DNA of 64,000 bases from Tetracentron sinense (Eukaryota; Streptophyta; Magnoliopsida; Trochodendrales; Trochodendraceae), in the NCBI GenBank assembly GCA_015143295.1, contig CM026554.1, forward strand, positions 33,989,531-34,053,530, written 5' to 3'. Of the stretch, positions 1 through 9,899 are shown in pieces. A program made the position numbers and the translations under genes. The notes below the pieces were generated by a model. The model saw nothing but the letters and a program-made list of their open reading frames with translations, did not search any database and was not told the DNA's origin. Within the stretch, counting starts at the first letter, position 1. Every line of letters begins with the position of its first letter.

Positions 1-369
1 GATTCCAGAGCTCAGACCCAGATTCTAGGGTCTACCCAGACCACTCCTTGTGACCTTAATCCTCTAAAGCTTCCAAGAAAGTCTTGGTCACATACTGGTT
101 TTCGATAATGTAAGAAAAATCAGAATGTTAAGACATTCTGAGGTTTCTTTGATATTTTTTTTTAAAACCCACTAGAAGTTAGCAGCAGGCTCGGCTCTGG
201 GTCCAGGTCAAGTTCCAGACCTTGTCGAGAGATCCCAGCGTCCCTTGGCATCTCCCACCACCTTTGCCCGTAACCATATTCTGAGGTTTTTAATTTTTTT
301 TTTCTTTCTTTTATCATTTGAATCTCCTCTAGGATGGCCTGCCACTTGACCTATGTGCATCATCCAAGC
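1..369. other. Intergenic, nothing recognised
   Basis: This AT-rich stretch has homopolymer T runs and no coding signal I can support. It ends at the target duplication of the next hAT MITE. Confidence 0.5.
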
Positions 370-643
370 CAGGGGCGGAGTCAGGAATCTCTTGCAAGGG
401 GGCTAATAATGGGGAATAATGGGGGGTTCGGGGGCGGAGGCCCCGAATTTTTTTTTGAGTGCCAAGTTCGTGGGTCAGCACATTTGTTTGTGTCCGTTCA
501 TAAATAATTTTTTTTTTCCGGAAGTTTAGGGGGGCTAGAGTCCCCAGTCTGGCACTGCCCCTTTCCCAGGCTGCACCCCTAGTTTTACAAAAGGGGTTTT
601 TTTTCTCAAAATTTCAGGGGGGCCCCATGTGGCTCCGCCCCTG
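370..643. mobile_element. hAT-type MITE, 274 bp
   Basis: The ends are inverted repeats, CAGGGGCGGAGTCA on the left and its near complement TGGCTCCGCCCCTG on the right. An exact 8-bp direct repeat, ATCCAAGC, flanks the element at 362-369 and 644-651. An 8-bp duplication with CAGGG-type ends is the hAT signature. The inside is low-complexity G/T-rich DNA with no transposase, so the element is non-autonomous. Degraded relatives with the motif GGCGGAG near CCCCC lie around 37.3, 54.9 and 63.3 kb. Confidence 0.85.
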
Positions 644-913
644 ATCCAAGCTAGTCCCATTCCCCGACTCGAACACTCGCATTCCTTGGTTATTCCCCAG
701 GTCTTTTTTTTTTTTTTTTCAATCCAAAAGAGTGCTAAAACCAGCACTGTTTTGGACCGTGGGCATCATCTAAGCTCATTAGGTTCTACGATCATTTGGG
801 TCTTAGTGTTAGAATCCCATCACAGCAATGTCCCTGATACTTAAGACTCTGCTCTCACGTTGTAGGATAACACTCGGATGGAGGAAAACTAGATACCTTT
901 GGTTCTGGGTTGC

Positions 914-1217
914 GTTCTCTTTACGTAAGACCATTGCATGACAATGGATACACTGAGATATAAGAGACATGCAATAGGATTACCCTTATCCTTAATAATC
1001 TGGTTTGGTAGTGTCATCATAAGAGAAAGGAGATTGCAGAATCTTAATTATCAGGGGTTCACTGTTCTCTTTACATAAGACCATTGCATGGCAATGAATA
1101 CACTGAGATGTAAGAGACATGCAATAGGATATCCCTTATCCTTAATAATCTGGTTTGGTAGTGTCATCATAAGAGAAAAGAGAACGATTGTAGAATCTTA
1201 ATTATCAGGGGTTCACT
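914..1217. repeat. 150-bp tandem duplication, two copies
   Basis: A 150-bp unit starting GTTCTCTTTAC at 914 is repeated from 1064 with a few substitutions and a small insertion near the end of copy 2. No coding frame runs through it. Flanking DNA on both sides (652-913 and 1218-1557) shows nothing recognisable. Confidence 0.85.
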
Positions 1218-1557
1218 GAGATAGGACTCTAGCATTTAGGACGGCCCTTGGAATCCCTACAGCATGATCCAACTTATGTGGTGATTGAACTAACATTAGT
1301 TAGCATTCCATTCACCCTTTGTCCATAATGTATAAGAGATTATTCTAAGCCCTGCATCTATTTTGAGACTATCTTGGAATCATAACTAGGGTTAAGCGAG
1401 TTAGCCCCCCCAACCTTTTAAACTTTATTTGCTCCATGATAAACTTATTTTAAAAAGTCCAAAAAAAGAGAAAGTAGTATGGCCACGTAAGAAGGATTGC
1501 CGTAACTCTTTTACTTTGGACCTTGCAATCCGCCCTTGACATATGAGGAATCCTCTA

Positions 1558-1735
1558 GACCATTAACTAGGGTTAAACTTAATTCTAGTTAATCGATTTT
1601 GCCGTATAGACCTCTAACTAGGCTTAAACTTAACCCTAGTTAATCTCTTATCATATAGACCTCTAATTAGGGTTAAATTTAACACTATTAACTAGGGAAA
1701 CCTAACCCTAGTTAATTACCATATCTTGGTTGAAT
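1558..1735. repeat. Tandem palindromic repeat, about 50-bp unit
   Basis: Three or more decayed copies of a unit begin GACCTCTAACTAGGG. Each contains the near-palindrome CTAGGGTTAAACTTAACCCTAG, slightly varied. The copies start near 1558, 1609 and 1658, and the array ends in irregular AACCCTAGTTAAT motifs. It is noncoding. Confidence 0.6.
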
Positions 1736-1959
1736 TTTAATCCAAAAAATTGAAAATATAAAAAAAAATGCCAAAAAATGCAAAATGACTAAAATTTGCC
1801 TTTGGCCTCTCCTACGCTCTTTTTACCTATGGTTAACTGACTTAACTATTGTTAATCTTAGCCTTAGTCACTCCGATGCGACCTTTGGCCACCTCGGCCA
1901 ATTCACCCAAGCCTCTCTGGGTTCACCCTATTCACTCCGGTGCATACACACACACACAT

Positions 1960-2385
1960 TCTTAACCTTGGTACGGGTTCATGTACCTACCTGAACTACG
2001 CTCGGTCTGATCTCGCTTCAACGGGTACGTAGGCAACCCAATCCGGGTTCGACCCTAGTTAGGATTTTCCTCTTTCTTGAGTTAGCATCACTCTAAACAT
2101 TTAGGCATTTTTAATAACTTTGAATTAATTTGGGTTAAACCTAGGGAGTAGTTAAGCGTCTTAGACGGGGTCCCAGGGTGCCTAGCCCCTTCCCCGGGAC
2201 TTAATCGAACCATTTACCTTAACTCTAATCGAGACCATTAGCCTAAATCTAAACCTGGGTTCTAATTCCGGCTCACACTAAATAGGTGGTGACTCTTAGT
2301 CAATCCAATGTGAGCCCCCTTAGGGCCTTTTTAGAGTCATTCCTCCGCAGGGTACGCCCAGAAGGAAAGGAGGTAAAAATCCTCG
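1960..2385 (+). mobile_element. Ogre/Tat-like LTR remnant
   Basis: This region holds a run of motifs characteristic of plant Ogre/Tat LTR 3' parts, in the usual order. First comes an ACTACGCTCGGTCTGA block leading to GGGTACGTAGGCAACCC near 2022. Next is a GACGGGGTCCCAGGGTGCC block near 2164 with CCTTCCCCGGGA. Last is TAGGTGGTGACTC near 2283. Its ends and partner LTR are not identifiable, so it is a fragment. The assignment rests on remembered family motifs. Confidence 0.55.
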
Positions 2386-2389
2386 CTCA

Positions 2390-2900
2390 TAGTACTTATT
2401 TATAAAAAGTGGTTAGTACCGTACCATTTTTTAAAAAAAGTACTTGTTTATATAAAAAAAAATGATTAGGACCATACCACTTTTTTAATAACTCCTAATT
2501 AGATTCTTCTAACAAGTAATAGAAACACAAATTCTAACGTAAATCCTGATACCAAATGACCATCTTGTAAAACAAAGTGACTTATTGAAAAAAAAAAAAG
2601 CACCAAGGGCCGATGGAACACTACTATTAAGTACTTATGAGTAAAAAAAAGTGGTTAGGATCGTGCCACTTTAAATTTTTTTTTTTTTTTTACAAAAAGT
2701 ACTTATTAAGCTTATAGTAGTTTTGCCAAACACCCCTAGGTGTGGGGGTGGGGTTATTTATAAGTACATTTTTTGGGTCTTAACTACTTTTACTTATTAC
2801 TTATTTATTTTTACCTAATCAACTTATATATAAATAAGTACTTATTTTGACCAAGAAGTTAAATAATTCTTTAATAGCAGTGTTGCCAAATGCCCCCTTA
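2390..2900. repeat. Short dispersed repeats around AGTACTTATTTATAAAAAGTGG
   Basis: Several imperfect direct and inverted copies of an AT-rich motif, roughly AGTACTTATnnATAAAAA followed by GTGGTTAGGACCGTACCAC, occur at about 2392, 2448, 2635 and 2697. They look like decayed MITE ends. No coding signal is present. Confidence 0.4.
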
Positions 2901-2977
2901 AGTTCAGTTAATGTACAACAATATGGGAATGTAGCACCTGTCTTGAGAAGTTGCAAAATTGAGTTTCTGGTTGGTTT

Positions 2978-4430
2978 GGTAAACTTCTATCTTTCAGTGG
3001 TCGTTTGATCTTGATTAAACATGTTTTATCTTTTGTCCATGCTCACATCCTAGCCATAGGCACCCTTTCTTCCAGTCCAAATATTTGTTCTATTCTTAAT
3101 TCAGCTGGAGAGTGGGATTTAACTCGGGTATGTCATCTTCTTTTGCTTTCTACTATTGAGGCAATCAAATCTTGGGTTTTTTTTTTTAAATTTCAAATGA
3201 GGAAGATACTTTTATTTGGAACTAAATCCAGTCTGGGAAGTTTACTGTTAAATCTTCTTGGAACAAATTGAGGGAGAATAGTCATTTTCAGGATTGGACT
3301 AAATCAGTTTGGAATCCTATTGTTCCAACTAAAATCCAGGTTTTCTATTGGAAAATTATGCACCATGCCATCTCAATGGACCAAGCTATTCAAGATCTGG
3401 GTATTCCTTTAGCTAGTAGATGATACTGTTGTAAGAGTGCTAACATAGAAAATTCCAATTACCTCTTGGTTAGAAGTGACATTGCAAAACCTTTATGGTA
3501 TTTTTTCTCAGCTCACTATCTCATCCCTTTTAACTTCCATGATAATATTCATAGTTGCCTTAAAAGATGGCACAAAACGGTTTGTTCTAGTTCCTGCCTT
3601 GATTGTTTGGGAAATTTGGGTGGAAAGATGTCGTAGAAAATATGATTCCGTAACAAGGCACTCCATTGTCTTGGTGGAAAATATAAAAACCGGATCTTTG
3701 GAATTGACTCTTTTTGTGCTCGTAGTTCTCTGGACTTATCTCTCCTTATCTTGAGACCTCAAGTCTCAAATGTTTCCCGGGATTTGCATGTTAAGTAGCT
3801 TTATGCCCAAGGGGTAGAATTAAATTGAATGTCGCGATGGAGCTTCTAGATGTAACCTAGGTACATCTGGAGGTGGGGGAGTAATCAGGGATCATAATGA
3901 AGACATAGTAGCTTGTTTCTATTCTTATTATGACATTAGTTCTAATCACATTGCAGAATCTCGTGCTCTTCTATACAGTCTTTTAATGTGTAAGATTCTT
4001 GAAATCGGCAACATGGAAATTGAATCTGATTCAAAATATTTTAGTTGACGGTGGGATCAGGTAGCCTCTAATTCATGGAAGACTTGGTATTGGGATTTAA
4101 AGATAAAGCCTCTCATTCAAGTTTGTTTCTCTTTTAGGCATATTTATCGAGAAACAAATGTTGTAGCTGATGGATTGGTGAATATTCGATGTGACCCATG
4201 GCTTCGAACTCTTTTTTCCTCTATAGAAACATTCTAGCAAAACTAAAGCTTTGATGCATCTTGATAAAATGGGTATTGGGCAAATCAGAATTGTAAAGGT
4301 CTAGTGTTTTTTTTTGGTTTTGGTGGTTCGTTAGGAGTAAGGTTTATGTCCCCCCATCTTCTTTTATCAATAAACAGGTAGGGGTCTGCCAAACCCCCCA
4401 CTCCTACTGAGTGACGTTTAAAAAAAATGG
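2978..4430 (+). pseudogene. Decayed L1-type LINE, 3' half
   Basis: The plus strand shows remnants in the normal LINE ORF2 order. A piece of the region after the reverse-transcriptase palm (GRLILIKHVLS-like) lies near 3000-3060. A zinc-binding RVT segment follows at about 3305-3440 (a W-P-x-KIQVFYWK pattern and paired cysteines). An RNase H-like domain starts with DGA near 3835 and runs to about 4200, with a later E-S-D. Stops and frameshifts break it throughout, and parts between the domains are missing. The 3' region after 4240 has the T/G-rich tail common in plant LINEs and a short A run near 4420. It is inactive. The family call is sound, but the exact ends are uncertain. Confidence 0.7.
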
Positions 4431-5026
4431 GTGATTTTGAAAGTGCCCAGTCAGCTAACCGCATAAGCACTCTTTGTTGATCACAAGTCAGCCTAAATCT
4501 AGATAGGGGCGATAGTTTCACAATCGATAGCTCAAAGGCGGCTCAAGGACATCATTGTCTCGATCGACAACCTTGAGACGAACGTCGAGGTGAATAAACC
4601 ATTCTGACTTGCGGCAAAAAGGAGGATAACATGACAATGGAAGGGAACTAAAAGCACACTAAGAGAGATAGAGTATTGAGATGGCCGATCTGATTGACAT
4701 TGTTCTGTGTATCTTGTCCCTTTTGGACCCATAGTGCCTCCTTTATATTGGATTTCCTTGGAGCACATTAATTATGGATATTTGTAAAGGTTATAGTGGG
4801 CATTTATGGGTAGTTATTGATCATAATCAAGTAACGTCCATTTAATGTGCCTTACATGTCCATCGAATATCTCATGTTATTTAGCTCCGGTGCCTTACGA
4901 TGACAATTTACTGTCAATGCTCTAAGTAGACCCGTGAAGGTTGTATTACATCCCCTTCTTTGAAGTGTATAATGGTACACACCTTGACCACTTGTCCAAT
5001 CCATAAGTCCTCTTTAATCCATTTAG
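4431..5026. other. Intergenic, nothing recognised
   Basis: Short open frames occur on the minus strand, but none has coding character or a recognisable domain. Confidence 0.4.
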
Positions 5027-5035
5027 AAATTTTAA

Positions 5036-5209
5036 GGAAAGTGATGAAAAACTCTCGATCGTAGGTACTATCGAGCCAGGTTTGAAAATCCAATGACACC
5101 AACGCTCAAATTCTTTGGATGGTGGGCCCCATTTACTGTTTAAAAATCATTGGATTTTCAATCCTATGGTTCAGCTCTCAATAGTAGGTAGAGTTTTAAA
5201 TCACTTCCC
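5036..5209. mobile_element. Mutator-type MITE, copy 1
   Basis: Terminal inverted repeats GGAAAGTGATGAAAAACTC and (reverse) GGGAAGTGATTTAAAACTC bound 174 bp. The flanks AAATTTTAA (5027-5035) and AAATTTTGA (5210-5218) match at 8 of 9 bases, consistent with a 9-bp Mutator-type duplication. The subterminal motif CTCTCGAT-GTAGGTACTA is shared with the copies at 9330, 23430 and 56134. Confidence 0.8.
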
Positions 5210-5531
5210 AAATTTTGAAGCACTACAATAAATGTGCATGAGTTCATGGTTAAAGACGATTAAAGTATTCTATAACTTAAGGTATTAAGACATTTGCATT
5301 ATGTCCAAGAGGGTTTTGTTAAACGTGCTTGGTATTTTTGGTCGTGCTTTATCAAAAGCGCAAAGGTCATCTGAGAGGAACCCAAAAGACTTCGTGACCT
5401 TTTCAGTGCACCCCTTGTATACTATTTTGAAATCGCATCGCCTTATCATAGAATCTTTGTCATAGTTCCATGTAGGATAATAAAAGGCAGTTATTACACA
5501 CCGCATTAGAATAGGTAGTCTAATGCCATGG

Positions 5532-5692
5532 CCATGTGTCTCTTTTAACACTCCTTTAATTATGGTTAAGCTTTAAAAAATAAAAATAAATATTTTTGTT
5601 TTTTTTTTTTTTTAAAAATCAAGCTTAGATTACTTAACTATAGAAATTAGTGAATCTTTAACTATAGTTGATGTGTGGTAAAAACAGGACAT
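5532..5692. repeat. Palindromic CACGTGTCCC-TTAAC repeat, copy
   Basis: The left end reads CATGTGTCTCTTTTAACAC and the right end is a decayed reverse complement ending in GTAAAAACAGGA, followed by GACCAATG. Inside are the family's TTATGGTTAAG and TTAACTATAGTT arms around an AT-rich centre. No clear target duplication is visible. Confidence 0.55.
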
Positions 5693-5749
5693 TGACCAAT
5701 GGGGATTGTACATTAGAATAGGTAGTCTATTACAACACTAAGTTAAGTA

Positions 5750-6380
5750 TTTTCCATTAAAAAAAAAAAAAAGGGAGGTGCTACCTGCCCCCCAATAATT
5801 GATGACTATACTCTAAACTTATAAATATACCATCTAAATATTATAATGACAAAACTATCCTTCATCATTCTTTCTGTCTTCTTCGACTAAACCTCTTTAC
5901 CAAAAAAAAAAAAACATCTTCCTCTCTAAGAATCCTTTTGCGGTAATGGCTTCTTCAACTTCAGAGACCAAAGACCCCAATAAATGTCATCGTGCTTCTT
6001 CTTTTAACAATACAAGACAAATGTCCATAAAGCTTCTCGGCTCTCATGAGTTTCTTCAGCATAACATAAAGACTTTAAACAAAAGAAAGATGATGACGAT
6101 CTCTTAGTCCATGTCTCCACTTTGACATCAAAAGTCCTCTTTTCTAAAACACATATGCAGAAATACAACATGAAACAAGAAAAGCAAGTACTACCAACAG
6201 CTGCCCAAGATACAGAGATCATAAAAAAATAGTCAAGAGTCTTGCATGTGGTATCGGGCTCAATCTGGCGAATTGCGGGGTCAAATTGAAGAAAATTTTG
6301 ATCTATATCCTGCCATATCTCAAATATTGCAACCATGTTTTCATAACGGTAACAGTAGTTTAAAGTTCCCTTTCAACTTC
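5750..6380. other. Intergenic, no supported gene
   Basis: A 110-codon ATG frame lies on the minus strand at 6004-6336 and includes a hydrophobic stretch. I see no domain, no splice context and no homologue I recognise, so I do not call it a gene. Confidence 0.3.
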
Positions 6381-6609
6381 AGAAACCAGAACAATGTGAG
6401 AAAAGGGATTATGGAATAGATTGGATTGGATTGGATTTAGAATGACCCTAAATAGGCCTGTTTATATAGATTTAACAAGTTAGATTTTATGGACAGTAGA
6501 AACCAGAACAATGTGAGAAAAGGGATTATGGAATAGATTGGATTGGATTTAAAATGACCCTAAATAGGCCTGTTTATATAGATTTAACAAGTTAGATTTT
6601 ATGGAAAGT
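6381..6609. repeat. 117-bp tandem duplication
   Basis: A unit starting AGAAACCAGAACAATG at 6381 is repeated from 6498. The copies differ mainly by one GGATT unit and a few bases. It is noncoding and looks recent. Confidence 0.9.
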
Positions 6610-6610
6610 A

Positions 6611-7477
6611 AATCAGCCTTAAAAAAAAAAAAAAATAATAATAAAAATAATCAATCGTACTTAATCAAATCTAATCTACCATTGATTGATGCTAATCTAA
6701 TATTGTGCTGAAATACACCTAAATGATTTGCTGTATCTCATTCACTTTATTACAATGCTCTTTTTTATTCTCTAATAAACAAAGCCAAACCAAGAAATCT
6801 CATGAAACCAAAACCCCAAATCCAAAAAATAAAAATATAAAACTCAAATTATCAACAAAACCCTAGTCTCCGCAGACAAAAAAAGGGTGACACAAACCAA
6901 AATACTAGGGTTGGAGGTGATTAACCCTCCTCAAAAACTCACTTCAAATCTCTAAAAATAGCTGGTCATCTTCTCTGAAATTAACCATCACCCGATCATT
7001 GAATGTACAGCAAATACACTTCATTATAGAGGAAATTTGAGGCCCACATCTTTGATTCAGATCATTATAAATCTTGAACTCTGGACCAGAGAGAGATGAG
7101 TGGTCGAGTTGGTGGGAGATAACAAGAAGATAAAGAAGAAGGTACTTAGGGGCAGTATCAACATTTTCTCTAAAAGTATGATTTTCTTAAATTTGGTGTA
7201 TATTCATCAAAAGTTGGGGTGCTGGAAGCACCATCTTAAAAAAATCTACAATCAAAAGTTGTTAACGTAATTCACTTACCAAAAACAAAATTACAAACCC
7301 ATTCAAAGTAGGGACGGGCCTAGAGTTTTGAGCCAAATATGGGATGTTAATGCTTTCAAAGAAGAGAAAAATAGAGAAACGACTAGAGAGGGATTTAACC
7401 CATGTACTTGAACAACATAAACTTATTATCCAACACAACTCTATTGTTGGCAGAAAAAAAACACAGCTAATCCATAT
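6611..7477. other. AT-rich intergenic region downstream of the peptide gene
   Basis: No coding feature is seen. On the minus strand the first 100 bases below 7478 would be the 3' untranslated region of the gene at 7478-7840 and contain AATAAG-like sequences, but no poly(A) site can be fixed. Confidence 0.35.
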
Positions 7478-7840
7478 CTAGGCTGGTGGTGGTGGAGGAG
7501 TCATTGGTACGTAAATTGCAGGTGGATCACCTTTCCTAGGCGGAAGGTCAGACCTAGGCGCGGTGTTCCGAATAGGAGAAGGAGGAGAAGGGCTGCGATT
7601 GGAATTTTCCCTCAATTTCCTCACCTCTAGAACTGCAAAAACCAAGAGACATCAGTAAATGAAACCATATAGACGCATATAAAACATTAGTCCATCTAGT
7701 TCGTGATATGCACCAGGCTATCTTTAGCCATACTAAATTACAACATCCGAACCTGAATTTACCAATCCCAAGTGCGTGGCGAAAATAGCAGTGATGAAGG
7801 CCACCAAAACCAGGGAACGAACGAAGGAGGAGAGACCCAT
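7478..7840 (-). CDS. Putative small secreted proline-rich peptide precursor, two exons
   Basis: Spliced, this encodes 80 residues. Exon 1 is 7753-7840 (ATG at 7838-7840) and exon 2 is 7478-7632 (stop TAG at 7478-7480). The 120-bp intron 7633-7752 has a GT donor after CAG and an acceptor with a T-rich tract ending TTTTTGCAG. Phase 1 joining makes a Val codon and keeps the frame open to the stop. Residues 1-26 look like a signal peptide: MGLSSFVRS, then a hydrophobic core LVLVAFITAIFA. A basic stretch VRKLREN follows, then an SPSPPSP motif, an Arg/Pro-rich middle and a C-terminal tail YVPMTPPPPPA. Small size, secretion signal, no cysteines and a Pro-rich end suggest an apoplastic peptide or cell-wall protein. 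I do not recognise the family. The unspliced frame across the intron is not the protein. Expression is unproven. Confidence 0.6.
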
Positions 7841-8552
7841 CTCGTCTCTGGCTTGGAATAAATCTCTTGCTTTCTCTCTCATTGAAATAACCGAGTGAAG
7901 ATCTGAAAAGGTGATGACTTGGGGTAGTCTTCATTGACCGACTTTGCAAACAAAAGCATATGAGCCTATCATTCTGGGTCATTCAATCCATGACTCACTA
8001 TTTCAGTCAATCAAATCGAATATTGTCACGGATGACAGAGACTATTACGCCTTTGCGTTCAGATTTACAGAATTCGAATTGTTGCTATGAATTGAATTCT
8101 GCTCTATTTGCAGTGAATCAAATTCCGCACTTTTACATCTTGAATTAGCGCTTCAGCAATTTCAATTCCGTAGATTTTATAATGCAAACCAAACTATAGT
8201 ATTGCGACTTTTAGGATATTTCAACAAATCTTAAGGTATTTTTTTTTGGATATATATCATTTATTTATCTACTTTTAGGATCAATGGTTAGCGGTTGTAT
8301 TGAGAGTAGCAAGACGATGATTTGCATTGGGAGTGGAGCTTTTGCTACTCATCACCTCGTGGGAATGAACTTGAAAGACTTCTTGTAAGAGAAGCCACAT
8401 CCTACCATTGGAGCATGGCACCCTTGTTAAGCCAACTATCTTTTTTTGTTTTTTGGTTCGAAATATACGTTGAGAAAGGGTCCTTTCCGGGTCCAAGCAA
8501 TTATCCTTAGTACTTTCTTGACGGCTCAACATCCATCAATTGAGATCAAATA
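7841..8552. other. 5' flank of the peptide gene and intergenic DNA
   Basis: The part next to 7840 should hold the minus-strand 5' untranslated region and promoter. I see no convincing TATA box. The rest has no supported gene. Confidence 0.3.
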
Positions 8553-8697
8553 ACAGCAAGTTGCAATTGAATTTAAGAAAATTCAATTACATATGTGTCA
8601 AAAGTGGATTGGATGAGAAAAAAAAAGGAGAAATTAAAATTTATATTTTGCTTCTCTTACAATCCACATGTGACAAAATTCAATTGTAATTGGCTGT
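8553..8697. mobile_element. Palindromic MITE candidate
   Basis: The left arm ACAGCAAGTTGCAATTGAAT and the reverse complement of the right arm, ACAGCCAATTACAATTGAAT, pair. The similarity resumes in TGTCAnnnGTGGATTG after a 20-base insertion in the left arm. No clear target duplication was found. Confidence 0.55.
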
Positions 8698-9084
8698 CAT
8701 ATATTTTAGGGGTGATAGTTTAGGGGTGGATGGTTAAAGCAAGATGTTGGTTGGTGTTGGTTGGTGTGGAATGTGGTTGATATATATATTTTAATCGGTT
8801 CATAAGTAATTCGAAAAGGAGTCTGGACCCTTATCAATTGCGATGGAACTCGCACTCACAGAGCCCTTTAACTGCTCTTTCAACCCTGGATAAGAAGTTT
8901 GACAAAAAAAAAATAAAAAATTACTTATTAACTTATATAAGATTGTGTTTAAATATGTGCCGGAGGTATGATTTTTTGTGCGAGCTCCCAATTTAATGCA
9001 ATGTTTGGTGGTAGTTCAGTAATTAGGGAAGAGACTGGTTGTTTTGTCTTCTCATTACTACAGAACTGCCATCAGCTTAATAGA

Positions 9085-9125
9085 AAAGAAGAGCTCCGCT
9101 TTAGCGTGGTGAAGCAAAGCTCCTA
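9085..9125. repeat. GAGCTCC-GC hairpin, lone end of the 12.6-kb element family
   Basis: The motif GAGCTCCGCTTTAGCGTGG followed by TGAAGCAAAGCTCC is a self-complementary hairpin matching the terminal hairpins at 12581 and 13240. Only this one end is visible here. Confidence 0.5.
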
Positions 9126-9329
9126 CTCATATTAGACCCTGTAGGATTTTCCAAATGCTACAAATCTAATTAGAGTGCCACACGTGTTTGTAGGGGTAAA
9201 AATTAAAATTGGGTAAAAGAACAAAAGCAAGGAAATGACAAACCCATGAATAAGTGATAAATCTCTTCATAGAATCCAACCGACTAAGTAGAGATACACA
9301 TGTATGAGCAAAAAAAGACAATAAAATAA

Positions 9330-9518
9330 GGAAGTGATTAAAAACTCTCGAATAGCACCTACTACGGAGAGTTGAAACCCTTGGCTTGAAAATCAATGTG
9401 CAAAAGGAACACTAGTTTTAAATGGTGGGATCTACTTAAGTATTTCACACCCATGATTGAAAAATCCAAGGTCAAGCTCTCGATAGTAGATACTACCAAG
9501 AGGTTTTAATCACTTCCC
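9330..9518. mobile_element. Mutator-type MITE, copy 2
   Basis: Terminal inverted repeats GGAAGTGATTAAAAACTCTC and (reverse) GGGAAGTGATTAAAACCTCT bound 189 bp. A perfect 9-bp target duplication, ATAAAATAA, lies at 9321-9329 and 9519-9527. The element is non-coding and non-autonomous. Confidence 0.88.
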
Positions 9519-9612
9519 ATAAAATAAAAATAAATCTTGTAAACCGACTTATAGAGAAACTGAGATCCGGAAAAAGACAAAATGAGAAAGGACAAACAGG
9601 TGGGGGCTATAA

Positions 9613-9793
9613 CTAAACTCTCAAGCTTTGTACACAACTAGGGGGAGGAGCATGGAACACAGCTTTCGGGATCAACGAAGATGTTATTAATCTCCGAGCA
9701 TTGGAAAAACCGAAAGGATCCCTCAAAAAGTCTGCCAAAGTCTCATCTTTCATCTCGAGAAGCAGTAGCTCTAGTAGACTAAGTACCTGTGGC
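9613..9793 (-). pseudogene. Possible exon fragment, unrecognised
   Basis: A minus-strand frame with coding-like codon use follows an acceptor-like TTATTTTTAG (just above 9793) and ends in TAG at 9613-9615. It contains LLELLLLEMKDETLADFL and a later FGFSNARRLI. I do not recognise the protein and see no further exons, so this may be a relic or chance. Confidence 0.25.
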
Positions 9794-9899
9794 CTAAAAA
9801 TAAGGTGCACTTAGCCAAGGCAACGGTTCTCTTGCAGATGTCGGAGTATACTTTGCAGACGCGTGAGAAGCTAGGCATTTAGATAGGAGAGTGATAGCA

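Noticed and set aside
6004..6336. 110-codon minus-strand ORF with a hydrophobic segment
   Set aside because: No recognised family, no upstream promoter or splice evidence, and AT-rich flanks.
7554..7982. 142-codon minus-strand ORF
   Set aside because: It reads through the intron of the 7478-7840 gene in a different frame. The spliced model with a signal peptide is better.
8553..8697. microRNA precursor hairpin
   Set aside because: The fold comes from terminal inverted repeats of a MITE-like unit, and the arms are interrupted by a 20-base insertion.
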